In this document: positions 17,875 through 27,211 of the stretch, in pieces
Numbering within the stretch: position 1 is the first letter of the stretch
How the letters are laid out: each line of letters begins with the position of its first letter
Assembly (NCBI RefSeq): GCF_964026535.1
Contig: NZ_OZ032153.1
Location: 248,001 to 312,000 of the forward strand
Direction of reading: 5' to 3'
DNA from: Candidatus Tisiphia endosymbiont of Sialis lutaria
GTDB lineage: Bacteria; Pseudomonadota; Alphaproteobacteria; Rickettsiales; Rickettsiaceae
DNA length: 64,000 nucleotides
Translations under genes and position numbers: made by a program
The notes under the pieces: generated by a model
Database searches by the model: none
The model's input: only the letters and a program-made list of their open reading frames with translations
What the model was told of the DNA's origin: nothing

Positions 17875-18319
17875 TTAAATACCTACATTACTTTAATAAT
17901 AAAGTATATTTTAACTAAAAATAAAAATTCTTGCAACAGTTTATTATATATTGGTTTAAAAAAATAGTAATTTTTATACTTTGTTACATTTAAGTTACAA
18001 CCCCGTATTTTGTTTTCTTAAGTTGCTATAAAACTTTAATGCCATATTAAGATCGTGATATTGTTACAACTAGAAATTTTGTAGAAGTCAAGATTCGATC
18101 TTACAGACACTATAAATTTGCCCCTGATTGTCAGTTATATATTTTTTTTCAATAGCTAATTTCTTACTAATCTTGCCAACTTTGTATAAATTATAAAATC
18201 TAACCCAGATATTGTATAAAGGTACCAATATTCACCTCTGAACCCCTTGTAATAATTTATCATGCAATATCTGGGCTAATAATACCATTTATATAATTTA
18301 TTATAACTGTACTTCTCTC
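17875..18319. other. intergenic region with a long-looped inverted repeat
   Basis: No coding potential is seen. cccagatattg at 18204-18214 and caatatctggg at 18265-18275 are exact inverted arms around a 50-base loop. It has no T-run, so it is not a typical terminator and is better seen as a small palindromic element or RNA structure downstream of the 91-residue gene on the minus strand. Confidence 0.5.
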
Positions 18320-18595
18320 CTAATTTTCTTTCTTTGTATCTTGACTACTATTAATGATAGTTGATTGTTGTTGTCTCGCCAGTTTGTTCTTTTCTTCTAT
18401 GTAATTAAGAAAAAAATGAGTAAATATTAAAAACCCTATTAACATCGGAATAAAAACAAATATAATCGCATTGCGTTTTCTAATAGATTCTTCACGATCT
18501 AAACGATCCTCTTGCTCCTCATATGTTTCCCCTAATTCATTACGCCATATATCTTCTTGAACTGAATTATCTTGATCTGAGTTGTTTTCTAGCAT
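18320..18595 (-). CDS. small single-pass membrane protein, unknown
   Basis: 91 residues. It has a highly acidic N-terminal half (DQDNSVQEDIWRNELGETYE), one hydrophobic helix at about residues 44-66 (AIIFVFIPMLIGFLIFTHFF) and a short lysine-rich then polar tail. Basic residues just before the helix (RKR) suggest the N-terminus is cytoplasmic. No family is recognised. It stands alone between decayed regions. The clear open frame and membrane helix support a real gene, but expression is unproven. Confidence 0.5.
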   Translation of the reverse strand: MLENNSDQDNSVQEDIWRNELGETYEEQEDRLDREESIRKRNAIIFVFIPMLIGFLIFTHFFLNYIEEKNKLARQQQSTIINSSQDTKKEN

Positions 18596-19131
18596 TTTAT
18601 ACCTTTTATTAAATATTATTTACAACGGTTTAGCGATTAAACTATAAAAAATTATATATTAATTTAAATTGAATTCATTATTTTTTTAATAAAAAATTAG
18701 TTGACTATTTAATGTAGGTTATATTTAATTAAAATTGTAACTATTACTAACAAAATTTAAACTTATAAAAAATATTCGTGAGGAAAAAACACCACAACTG
18801 TTGAAAGTTACAGAAAGAAGCGGTTTTAGAGTCCATCATGGCAGTTTAAAAGTTGCAAAAAATAATCGGTGTTATGCTAGGAGGCAAGAAGTTAGAGCGA
18901 AGCAATCCTGTTTTGTGTCATATCTACGTATGCAGGTATCCAGATTCCCGCTTACGCAGGTATGATAATAAGTAGGCGGAAATGACAAATTATGGGTAAA
19001 AATTATTTTTCTTATATCACTTAGTGCAGCGATAAAATACTATATACTAAATAATATTAACACAGAATACAGAAATTAATCACTGGAGAAATTATGAGCT
19101 ATCAGAGGTCAACAACAAAACCAGGTCAATT
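18596..19131. other. intergenic repeats and duplicated proP leader
   Basis: Contains a partial F element (about 18790-18850, cacaactgttgaaagtta type), fragments of B and D repeats (about 18890-18992) and a leader (about 19005-19131) nearly identical to that of proP copy 1. No gene is supported. Confidence 0.6.
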
Positions 19132-19458
19132 ATGAGTGAAATTGTTCAAGAAAATACCAAGATTATCCCTGATCGCCAGACTAGCCTTACCAAAGAACAA
19201 AAATCTGCTATCGGGTTACTTTCAGTGGGAACGTTCCTTGAGTATTTTGATCTGATGCTATATGTTCATATGGCAGTATTGTTGAATGAATTGTTTTTTG
19301 AGCCAACTAGTCCGCTTACCGCTTCTCTGCTTGCTGCAGTTGCTTTTTGTTCTACTTATGTTCTTAGACCATTTGGAGCCTTATTATTTGGCTGGATAGG
19401 TGATAATATAGGGCGTAGAGAAACAGTGATTATTACAACGTTAATGATGGCTTTCTAA
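19132..19458 (+). pseudogene. truncated third ProP-like MFS transporter
   Basis: The first 108 residues match the two intact ProP paralogues (MSEIVQENTKIIPDRQTSLT; LSVGTFLEYFDLMLYVHMA; FGWIGDNIGRRETVIITTLM) but stop after LMMAF where full-length proteins go on for another 340 residues. The following bases encode the tail of an unrelated frame (GISTEVLEKKLLEQLKYKVI), so the gene was cut by a recombination or insertion that brought in mobile-element remnants. Only about three membrane helices remain. Confidence 0.9.
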
Positions 19459-19548
19459 TGATTTTTATGGAATTAGTACAGAAGTTTTGGAAAAAAAACT
19501 ATTAGAACAATTAAAATATAAAGTGATAAAAACATGAGAGAAAATATG

Positions 19549-19737
19549 AATAAAGATAAAAGAACAGCAGAAGAAATATTTAATAATTTAGCATCAACCA
19601 TTCGTAGTTCACATGATCAAGAGATAAGTGAAGAAGAATCAAGAAAGTTAGCAAGAAATTTTATAAGGTTTTGCCAAAGATTTATCGAGATTCAACTTAG
19701 AATAGATGAAGAAAAAGAACCGACAACTAAAGATTGA
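19549..19737 (+). CDS. small hypothetical protein next to recombinase remnant
   Basis: 62 residues from the ATG at 19549 (67 from 19534), charged and helical: MNKDKRTAEEIFNNLASTIR, then EEESRKLARNFIRFCQRFIE. No membrane segment and no family recognised. It lies between the truncated proP and the serine-recombinase remnant, and just downstream of the end of another broken frame, so it may be a passenger of the same lost integrative element, or itself a fragment. Confidence 0.45.
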   Translation, partial: NKDKRTAEEIFNNLASTIRSSHDQEISEEESRKLARNFIRFCQRFIEIQLRIDEEKEPTTKD

Positions 19738-19789
19738 CTTTATTAAGAAGCTGGTTAGAATAACAGTTGGAATAACAAACGTTAGAACA

Positions 19790-20170
19790 TTACGGTATCT
19801 TTTGCAATAAAAAATTAATCAGGAATGAAATTTTAAGAGCTTGGAGTCCAGAAGAGCCTAGGAAAGCTATTGAGGGCAGGGAAGATGAAATACTAAAGCA
19901 AATTGAAGAAGTATTAAAAACCTTACAAATAAAAAATCCTGAAATATTATAGTTAAACCCATAAAATATGGAGACCATTATACCGCCTCAACCTTGATAA
20001 CTCTAGCTTCTGAAGCCTATGAAACTTTTAAAGGTTCGACAATTGTTGAAAAAAGGGAATTATTAAATTTTATATTTTCGAACCTAACACTCGAGGGCTG
20101 TAAGCTGCATTACGTTCTGGCTTTTCCATTCACAGAAATGCAAAAAGTAGCAAATTGTGCCGAATGGCGG
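19790..20170 (+). pseudogene. remnant of a large serine recombinase (C-terminal parts)
   Basis: Two pieces remain. At about 19800-19952 the frame reads FCNKKLIRNEILRAWSPEEP then EDEILKQIEEVLKTLQIKNP and stops. At about 19994-20165 it resumes SEAYETFKGSTIVEKRELLN, FIFSNLTLEGCKLHYVLAFP, MQKVANCAEW, the usual C-terminus of Rickettsiales phage/ICE-type large serine recombinases. A 20-base match to the IS3 left end (about 19963-19982) separates the pieces, suggesting an old IS scar. A related C-terminal piece lies inverted beside tRNA-Ser at 36839-37058. No catalytic domain survives. Confidence 0.75.
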
Positions 20171-20241
20171 GGCGTAGTGAACAATTTCCGAACCCAGTCA
20201 GATACCCAATTGCTTATTATACAAGTGCTTACGCTCTATTA

Positions 20242-22068
20242 TTAGAGCTTCGTTACCTCATATTGCAACTCCATATTTTTTCCACAAAATGCCATCGAAA
20301 TTTTTAATATTTGTTTTACATGTGAATGCTCTTTTATTTTACTATCATATTTTTTATTAATAATTTGTTGTAAACCAGATTTAGCTATATCTGCTAGCTC
20401 TTCTGAGGATTTAGCGATTTTATACTCGATAATCATCGCTTTATCACCTTTGCCAATTTTTGGAATCATCACAACGTCAGCTCTGCCATCCCCTGATTCT
20501 TGTTCACTTGATATTATATAATTAGGAGCTAACATATTAATAAAGCCGAGCATAAAGCCGCTATAAAATAATTCGGCTTTTTTCTCTCCTGTTTGGTGAA
20601 AACTAGTAGAATTAAGTAACAATTCCTGCAGACGCTCTTTAAACGCCTCTATTTTACCATCTGGTAATAGAGTAACAAAAGAATAATAGCCAGAATTATC
20701 AATTTTTATTTGTTTAGTAACCCATTGCAGCATTCTCTTTTCATAAATATATTTCACCTCGTAGTTAGGAGCAGATAAATCATAAATATCTCTTTCTGGC
20801 ATCTTGGTAGTTGTATTTAGGTAACCACTAAATAATAATAAGCTAAATAACCCTTCTGGTTGGTTGATATCAGCAAAATTTATATGTTTAGTAATAGAAG
20901 AAGTAATAGTTTTACCTGCAGCTAAAGCCTGAATATCTTGCTGCATCTCATCTGAGAGTAGTATATGATCAATCCAATCAGTTCCACCACTATCAATCCA
21001 ATAATGATCTAGCTTGCCCTTCTGAGCTAAACATCTCATAATTGACCAAGGATTATAAATGACTTCTCCACCAAAATTATAGCCATTATACCAATTTTTA
21101 ATTTGTTCTGGATTGGTTTCAAGAGGTACTTTGGTTAATAATTCATCAACTTCTGCTTGAGTAAAGCCATAGATGTCTGTAAAATTCTCATCTAGTAGAC
21201 TACATTCAGTTAAATTATTCAAATCTGAAAACAAATTAGCTTTAGCAACACGCAATATGCCGGTAATGACGCCTTTTTGTAATGAATCATTGGTTTTAAG
21301 ACTATTGCCAAATATTGCCCGGAATAGAGCTAATACTTCCTCAAACTCTTCTGAATTATTGCCAAATTTCATATAGGCACTATTAATTGGCGTATCATAT
21401 TCGTCAATTAGTATGTAGACTTTTTGATTAAAATGTTTATAAAGTAAATCGCTTAGAAATTTCAAACTATTTTTAATGTCATCTTCTATTAACTTGCCTG
21501 TAAAATATCTTTGTAATATTTCCTTTTGTGCATCAATCAATAATTTTTCATCTTGTTTTATATAACGTTCTAAATAACGATGCTTGGCAAATAAATTAAT
21601 TATTTGACTTTTAATTCCCACTTCAATTTCTTCATAACTACTACCCCTAACACCCTTAAAACTTATAAGAATAACTGGAAATTGACCTTGGCGTTTCATA
21701 GAGTTTGCTACATTAGCAATTTTTAATGGCTTTAGTTCTTTAGTCTCATCAAAGCCTAAATCCACTTCTCCACCACTAAACAGCTTATAATTCACTTTCT
21801 GTTCTTGTGGTAGATGATTGCCATGCTCATCCACTTCTATTTCAAAAAATCTCCGCACCATATCCATATTCAAGCTCTTCCCCCACCGCCTTGGACGGGT
21901 GATTAAGGTGACATCTCCAGCATCAACCAATAGTTCTTTGATCATTAAACTCTTATCAACAAATACGTTGCTATTAAGCAATAATTTCTTAAAATCATCA
22001 GTACCAACTAGCATGGTTGGTTGATCATCAACATTATTTTTGTTTGTTTCTTCTATCATTGTTTTCAT
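20242..22068 (-). CDS. AAA-ATPase-like / PD-(D/E)XK nuclease-fold protein
   Basis: 608 residues, with the layout of proteins that pair an AAA-ATPase-like domain (PF09820) with a C-terminal PD-(D/E)XK domain (PF08011). Seen are FVDKSLMIKELL, a degenerate P-loop TRPRRWGKSLNMDMV (about 57-71), Walker B-like VYILIDEYDTPINSAY (about 218-233), and near the C-terminus GDGRADVVMIPK followed by MIIEYKIAK (about 527-551), the D...E-x-K nuclease core. These are abundant in symbionts with mobile DNA; their function is not established. Complete and without frameshift. Confidence 0.85.
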   Translation of the reverse strand: MKTMIEETNKNNVDDQPTMLVGTDDFKKLLLNSNVFVDKSLMIKELLVDAGDVTLITRPRRWGKSLNMDMVRRFFEIEVDEHGNHLPQEQKVNYKLFSGGEVDLGFDETKELKPLKIANVANSMKRQGQFPVILISFKGVRGSSYEEIEVGIKSQIINLFAKHRYLERYIKQDEKLLIDAQKEILQRYFTGKLIEDDIKNSLKFLSDLLYKHFNQKVYILIDEYDTPINSAYMKFGNNSEEFEEVLALFRAIFGNSLKTNDSLQKGVITGILRVAKANLFSDLNNLTECSLLDENFTDIYGFTQAEVDELLTKVPLETNPEQIKNWYNGYNFGGEVIYNPWSIMRCLAQKGKLDHYWIDSGGTDWIDHILLSDEMQQDIQALAAGKTITSSITKHINFADINQPEGLFSLLLFSGYLNTTTKMPERDIYDLSAPNYEVKYIYEKRMLQWVTKQIKIDNSGYYSFVTLLPDGKIEAFKERLQELLLNSTSFHQTGEKKAELFYSGFMLGFINMLAPNYIISSEQESGDGRADVVMIPKIGKGDKAMIIEYKIAKSSEELADIAKSGLQQIINKKYDSKIKEHSHVKQILKISMAFCGKNMELQYEVTKL

Positions 22069-22197
22069 CTGTTCCTTTCGACTATAATATCACTATACTA
22101 CTTTTTTATTGTCCACTAATAGCTAATTAGCAAAATTTTTATAATTTTTTGTTTTTTTATAGTGAATTAACCTGAATTAACACCCAGTACGATATAA

Positions 22198-22390
22198 TTA
22201 TGCAGCCTTAGAAAATGTTATAATTTCAGTGCCGTTGTTAGTTGTTATGTGCAACTCTGCTTTATCTACTTGACTCGGTGTAAAAATCTTTCCGTCCAAA
22301 TGAAATTTATAGTCATGTATGGACTTACCCGATAATGCAAGAAAAAATAATATATAACAGCAAAAAAATCGAATGCAGTCATGTATCCGG
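22198..22390 (-). pseudogene. possible 3' remnant of an unknown secreted protein
   Basis: On the minus strand a frame without a start codon reads a hydrophobic stretch (FFCCYILFFLALSGKS) followed by IHDYKFHLDGKIFTPSQVDK and AELHITTNNGTEIITFSKAA, then a stop at 22198. The pattern of a leader plus beta-rich tail looks protein-like, but it lacks an N-terminus and no homologue is recognised. The rest of 22069-22635 shows no gene; it probably includes the left flank of the IS110 element. Confidence 0.3.
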
Positions 22391-22635
22391 CTTATAGTTA
22401 ATAAATTACCTTAAATTTACCCTATAGCCCTGATGGAATTCGCTGGCTTACAAACTTATACTTATCATTTCATCGACTTCTAACGAGCCATTGACTATTT
22501 CAGTTTTCTCGTAAGCTAAGGTTCGTCTTATTTACCATCAATATTATCATTCTTTCGCATATTCCGGATTAGAATCTATTAAATTTCTATTTACCTATAA
22601 TATTATCTCGTCAACAACTAGTTTGTACCTATTCT

Positions 22636-23685
22636 TTAGCTACAAACTTTACTCTCGGTATAATCATTGCCTGAACTGAGTACCGCAAACACCACCCTTG
22701 CTAGTTTGTTAGCTACTGCAACAGTTGTTTTATTATGCCCATTTCGTTCAGATAAATTAAACATCCACTCGGTAAACTTGCTATAATCTTTTTTAGATTT
22801 TTGCTCTTCCGTGGTAAATCTTATTTTACTATTCAGCACTGCTCTTGCTCCTTGAATCAACAAAGTGCGTAAATATATATCACCTCTTTTACTAATGCCA
22901 AGCAACTTATCTTTGCCACCACTAGAATGTTGCCTTGGCACTAATCCTAGCCATGCTGATAATTGCCTGCCATTTTCAAAACAACTAGCATTACCTATTG
23001 ACGCTATTAAGGCTGTAGCAGTAATTAACCCTATACCTGGTATCGTCATTAGTTGTTGGTGATTACTATACTGGCTAGCTATAATTTTTAATCTTTGTTC
23101 TAATTCTTTTATTTTTTTATCATTCTCTAGAAATTCTTCTTTTAACTCACTAAACGTTCGATAACTTAGCTGGCTTAAACCCTCTTCATCTAAAATTTCA
23201 GTTAATTTTGTCATAATCTTATTGATTCCTTGCGGTATAACAAAACCAAATTCATGTAATAATCCCCTGATCTCATTAGCAAGTGCAGTACGATTTTTTA
23301 CCAATCGTTGCCTTACCCTATGAATAAATAAAATATCTTGTTGCTCTACAGTTTTGATAAGCACAAACCTCATATTAGGTCTCGCTACTGCCTCACATAT
23401 TGCTTCGCTATCTGCTTGATCATTTTTATTAGTTTTAACATAAGGCTTAACAAATTGTGGAGCTATTAGTTTTACAGTATGACCTAATTTTGTTAATTCT
23501 CTTGCCCAATAGCTAGCTCCACCGCAAGCTTCCATGCCTACTAGACACTTTGGTACGTTAGCCATAAAAGTTAGAACCTGCTCTCTCATTAATTTTTTCT
23601 TTAATATTGTCTTACCATTTTTATCTACACCGTGAATTTAAAAAATTCTTTTTGCAATATCTATACCAATTGTGGTAACTTCCAT
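22636..23685 (-). pseudogene. IS110-family transposase with an early in-frame stop
   Basis: The frame begins ATG at 23685 with MEVTTIGIDIAKRIF, the IS110 DEDD-type N-terminus (first catalytic Asp in GIDIAK), hits TAA at codon 16, and then continues without further error: IHGVDKNGKTILKKKLMREQ, EACGGASYWARELTKLGH, NDQADSEAICEA, and the C-terminal Transposase_20 part MTIPGIGLITATALIASIG, SAWLGLVPRQHSSGGKDKLL. A CAA to TAA change would explain the stop. Restart at ATG 23589 would lose the first catalytic Asp, so the element is probably dead in cis. Confidence 0.88.
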
Positions 23686-23798
23686 ATGGGCCTCCTTATT
23701 GTTGTTTAGGATTCATTTCCTATCCTAGAAGATTAGCATATGCTTCTCATTCTGTATATAGGGTAGGTCCATACCATTAATTCAGGAGGATTGGGTAG

Positions 23799-23906
23799 TA
23801 TAGTCAATTGATGAGAAGTTGGGGACGTCGTCGCTCAATGCTTGCCTATTATTTATAGGCGTCGCTCCATCGCTCCTAGCCCCCAAATTCTTCTGAATTG
23901 ACTATA
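23799..23906. repeat. palindromic repeat A (copy A2)
   Basis: Starts tatagtcaattgatgagaag and ends with the complementary aattcttctgaattgactata. The interior carries tataggcgtcgctccatcgc. A partial second A arm (attaattcaggaggattggg, about 23778-23797) precedes it. It lies between the IS110 remnant and the HAD gene. Confidence 0.85.
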
Positions 23907-23955
23907 GTGCTGCTCTAAATCAGAATTAAATAATGTATGGTATCAATGATGCCGT

Positions 23956-24801
23956 TTACTCTTCTGTTCCCAGTAATTGGGTGTCTGATTTAATTGCATT
24001 ACTGTAATTATGCACTTGTATTGGTTGCATACTTACGTGAAGATATTTTTGTACTGATTTAGGAATTTCAGAATCTAATATGTTCGAGTTATCTTCGATT
24101 TGATTCGATTGATGCGCCTTAGATATATTATTAAATTCTCCAGTATCAGTAACTTTTTGATACTTTATCCCTTTAATAAGTGATAACATATTGCCTTTAA
24201 TATCTGAACCTACTAAAATAGCATGCACACCTATTTTTTGTGCTTCATTTAAATTACGTACATCATCATCTACTAATACTACATTGAAGTAGTCTGTAAT
24301 ACCATTAAGCCTCATTGCCTCTTCAATATGTAAGTTCTTTCCCATTTTTATTCCGCCTGTGGGAACGCCTGTTATTATATCGATTTTTTCAATTTGTTTC
24401 TCAGTTAAGCCCATTTTTTTTAATGCTGGTTTAATTGTATCAGGATATCGGGTATGAGAAGTAATAGCCACTTTATAACCTTTGTTTAATAAATAATTAA
24501 ACGTATCTTTTAATTGATCACGGTGGTTTAATCCAAACTTATCAGAACGTAATAATGGTTTCATTATCTCTTGAATTTGATGTGGATCATAAGTACTATT
24601 TATTGTATACCCTTCTTCTATGCTACCGTTTGTAATAAGGCAATTTTCATATGTTATAGGTTGAAAATTTTTATGTTTTAATAAAGAATGAATATGCCCG
24701 TTTACTACAGTGCAATCAAAATCCCAACATACCAGTATAGTATTTGCTTTATTTTCTTTTTTGGAAAAAACTTTGTATATACAATTTTTTAATTTTGACA
24801 T
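23956..24801 (-). CDS. HAD-superfamily phosphatase-like protein
   Basis: 281 residues. Motif I is VCWDFDCTVVNGH (about 25-37; nucleophile Asp and acid/base Asp of DxDxT), motif II is the Ser/Thr in VAITSHTRYPD, and motif IV is VVLVDDDVRNLNEA with the acidic pair. After about residue 215 a polar 65-residue tail with no known domain follows (KAHQSNQIEDNSNILDSEIP). The substrate is unknown. It stands alone between mobile remnants and a repeat field, so horizontal origin or an effector role are possible but unsupported. Confidence 0.8.
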   Translation of the reverse strand: MSKLKNCIYKVFSKKENKANTILVCWDFDCTVVNGHIHSLLKHKNFQPITYENCLITNGSIEEGYTINSTYDPHQIQEIMKPLLRSDKFGLNHRDQLKDTFNYLLNKGYKVAITSHTRYPDTIKPALKKMGLTEKQIEKIDIITGVPTGGIKMGKNLHIEEAMRLNGITDYFNVVLVDDDVRNLNEAQKIGVHAILVGSDIKGNMLSLIKGIKYQKVTDTGEFNNISKAHQSNQIEDNSNILDSEIPKSVQKYLHVSMQPIQVHNYSNAIKSDTQLLGTEE

Positions 24802-25149
24802 TGACTATATTATTTTTCTTGTAACTAAAACTTATAATATATTTTGAATATAATTCAACTATGTTTTTGTTGTTTCTTATGTATAACCCATTAACCCGAA
24901 TATTATATGAAAGGATTATTAATTCGGGCAAGAAAGCTAAAACGTCCTAGGAGGCTGGCTGCGATAATGAAAGTAATTCCATATTTGGCTCTTTTTGGCT
25001 ACGAATAAACATGGTTTTCTTGAAATAGCTACACTATTCCGGCAAAAATCATATCTTTTTAATCACTTTTCTGGATTGCTCATCAACTTAAGACTTCCTT
25101 TCAACGATGGTTTTTCAATTATTGCTTTCTTAAACTGACGCTTATGTGC

Positions 25150-25255
25150 TATAGTCAATTTAGGGGAATTTGGGGCTAGGAGCGATGGAGCGACGCCTAT
25201 AAGTAATAGCCGAGTGACTGTAACAACGTCACCAACTTCTTATCAATTGACTATA
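25150..25255. repeat. palindromic repeat A (copy A3)
   Basis: tatagtcaatttaggggaat at the left and cttatcaattgactata at the right, with the family interior gctaggagcgatggagcgac and cctataagtaatag. Confidence 0.88.
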
Positions 25256-25475
25256 TCACATACAAATTAAGAATAATGAAAATAAGGTTAATTTAGGTAC
25301 AGCACACTCCACCCCTTGTTTATCGTTCCCATTCTTCAAGTTATTTGAGTATATCTCTTATATTATTTAATAAATAGAAACATTGGTTAACTCCTATTCA
25401 TTTGACAACATATAAATTTTTGTGAGTTTCTTGACATTTATTAATTATTTTGTGATAATCTATATTAAAGCTATT

Positions 25476-25549
25476 TATAGTCAATTCAGGAGAATTGGGT
25501 AGCAGGAGCGATGGAGCGACGAAGTCACCAACTTCTCACCAATTGACTA
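25476..25549. repeat. palindromic repeat A (copy A4, short form)
   Basis: Same ends (tatagtcaattcaggaga ... ctcaccaattgacta) but about 74 bp instead of about 106, lacking the middle cctataagtaata segment. The internally deleted copy in the patatin gene is of the same shorter kind. Confidence 0.85.
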
Positions 25550-25748
25550 AAGTTAAATTAACTCAGTGTGCAAGTTTATTTTGTTGTTCCATCAAAATGC
25601 CTAAAGGCAAAGAGAGAATGCATCTTCATGGTCAAAAATCATGCTAAAATCCATAAATTTTTCTAAATTTTCAAATTTAACCACAGAGCAAAGCTTGTCA
25701 TCCCTACGAAAGCAGGGATATATAAATAATACTCAAAAAGTCATGAGA

Positions 25749-25855
25749 TATAGTCAATTGACGAGAAATTTGTGATGTTGTAACTCGTCGCTCGCCTATT
25801 ACTTATAGGCGTCGCTCCATTGCTCCTAGCCCCAAATTCTCCTAAGTTGACTATA
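25749..25855. repeat. palindromic repeat A (copy A5, reverse orientation)
   Basis: Begins tatagtcaattgacgagaaa and ends tcctaagttgactata; it contains acttataggcgtcgctccat. It is in the opposite orientation to A3 and A4. Confidence 0.88.
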
Positions 25856-25986
25856 TTGCAGGCAGACTCCTATGGAGAAGAAAATGCTACCCCTTATAAA
25901 TCAAGGGATGTTTAATCAAATAACATAGAGTTATAAGAAACTAATTTATAAAGGTTATTTTCTCAAGACTCTCAAGGTAGGTAGAT

Positions 25987-27081
25987 ATGGCGTTAATGAG
26001 TCGAAGAAAAGTTATATATGGGATATTATTTGTTATAACAGCGATTGTTGTGGTGATAGTTTTTATCAAAAAAGCAAATGATAAACAAATCCCCGCTCAG
26101 CAAGTTGATAATCAAGCGACCATGGTTCCTGTTGAGGTGGTTAAGGCTCAATATTCAGAAGAAACAAATGATATATTGGTTACAACAGGCAAAACCTTGC
26201 CATATGAAACACATGCAGTTAAAGTCAATGTAACAGGGAGAATTAAAGAGCTTGATTTGCCGATAGGTAGTTATGTCAATAAAGGTGATATTTTAGCAGT
26301 ATTAGATACCACGCAAATTGACTACCTGATTGAACTGGCAAATGAAGAGTATCGTCTTAAAGAGAAAAAAGCTAATGCGATGAAACAGCTATCAGATAAG
26401 AATCTCATTAGCTATACAGAATATGTAAACCATCGCATAGAATATCTTGATGCTAAACATAAATATTATACATTACTTGATGACAAGACCAATCATTATA
26501 TTGTTGCTCCGTTAAGTGGCATTGTTGAACGAAAACTTGTTGCTGACGGAGAGCTTGTTACACAAAAGGATAAAATTGCCGTTCTTTACGATATTCATAT
26601 TATCAAGGTTGCATTTGAACTAGATGAGAGCGACTATCAGAAATTTAAAAGTTCTCCGGATAGCTATGTTAACATCTATATTCCTGCTTTAGATTTAGCC
26701 CTTAAACTAAGCGATTTTAAAACTTCAGAAATTGCTCAAGAGAAGAATCACTCAGTCTATATTGAGGCGTTTATTCCAAATGATGACAATTCAATCACGC
26801 CTGGCTTATTTGTTAATGTAAATGTTGTTTTCAATAGCAATAAGCAACGGATAAAATTACCAAACTCAGCTATCTTTTTTGAATCCTATTATTTTGTCTA
26901 CGTTATTGAAAATAATATAGCTAAAAAAGTAAAGGTTGAAATAGGTGATAGTGATAGTCAAAGTGTAGAGGTAGTTAGTGGCATCAAACCAAATGACCAA
27001 GTGGTTATTTCAGGAAAAAAGGGATTGGGTGATGGGGCTAAGGTTCTGATTGAAGATGAGACAACTAGGTCAGAATTATAA
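25987..27081 (+). CDS. RND efflux periplasmic adaptor (membrane fusion protein)
   Basis: 364 residues of the HlyD/AcrA-type adaptor family. An N-terminal membrane anchor (about 8-27, VIYGILFVITAIVVVIVFI) is followed by a lipoyl half-motif (GRIKELDLPIGSYVNKGDIL), a short helical hairpin (about 115-150) and the second lipoyl half (HYIVAPLSGIVERKLVADGE), then beta-barrel and membrane-proximal domains to the C-terminus (IKPNDQVVISGKKGLGDGAK). It links an inner-membrane RND pump to the outer membrane. The pump gene lies two genes downstream (33606), with the giant coiled-coil gene between them in the same direction. Confidence 0.9.
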   Translation: MALMSRRKVIYGILFVITAIVVVIVFIKKANDKQIPAQQVDNQATMVPVEVVKAQYSEETNDILVTTGKTLPYETHAVKVNVTGRIKELDLPIGSYVNKGDILAVLDTTQIDYLIELANEEYRLKEKKANAMKQLSDKNLISYTEYVNHRIEYLDAKHKYYTLLDDKTNHYIVAPLSGIVERKLVADGELVTQKDKIAVLYDIHIIKVAFELDESDYQKFKSSPDSYVNIYIPALDLALKLSDFKTSEIAQEKNHSVYIEAFIPNDDNSITPGLFVNVNVVFNSNKQRIKLPNSAIFFESYYFVYVIENNIAKKVKVEIGDSDSQSVEVVSGIKPNDQVVISGKKGLGDGAKVLIEDETTRSEL

Positions 27082-27211
27082 TATAAGAATAATGAAAATA
27101 GCTATTAGTGGATCATAAAAATCTGCTATATTATAGAATAGTTAGTAATAGGGTAATGTTAACCTTCCCCTTATTTATATTGAAGAACTAAAACAAATAT
27201 TATTTAGATAA

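Larger units (their letters stand above)
24802..25986. other. 1.2-kb gene-free region packed with palindromic repeats
   Basis: Holds three family-A palindromes (25150-25255, 25476-25549, 25749-25855), a partial B (about 25070-25140), a partial C (about 25300-25362, ending ttatttgagtata) and a partial D (about 25696-25722). No gene is supported on either strand. The last 130 bases are upstream of the RND adaptor gene and should hold its promoter, although no clear -35/-10 pair is seen. Confidence 0.75.

Noticed and set aside
24749-24931. 60-codon minus-strand ORF upstream of the HAD gene
   Set aside because: AT-rich, overlaps the HAD start, and has no protein-like pattern.
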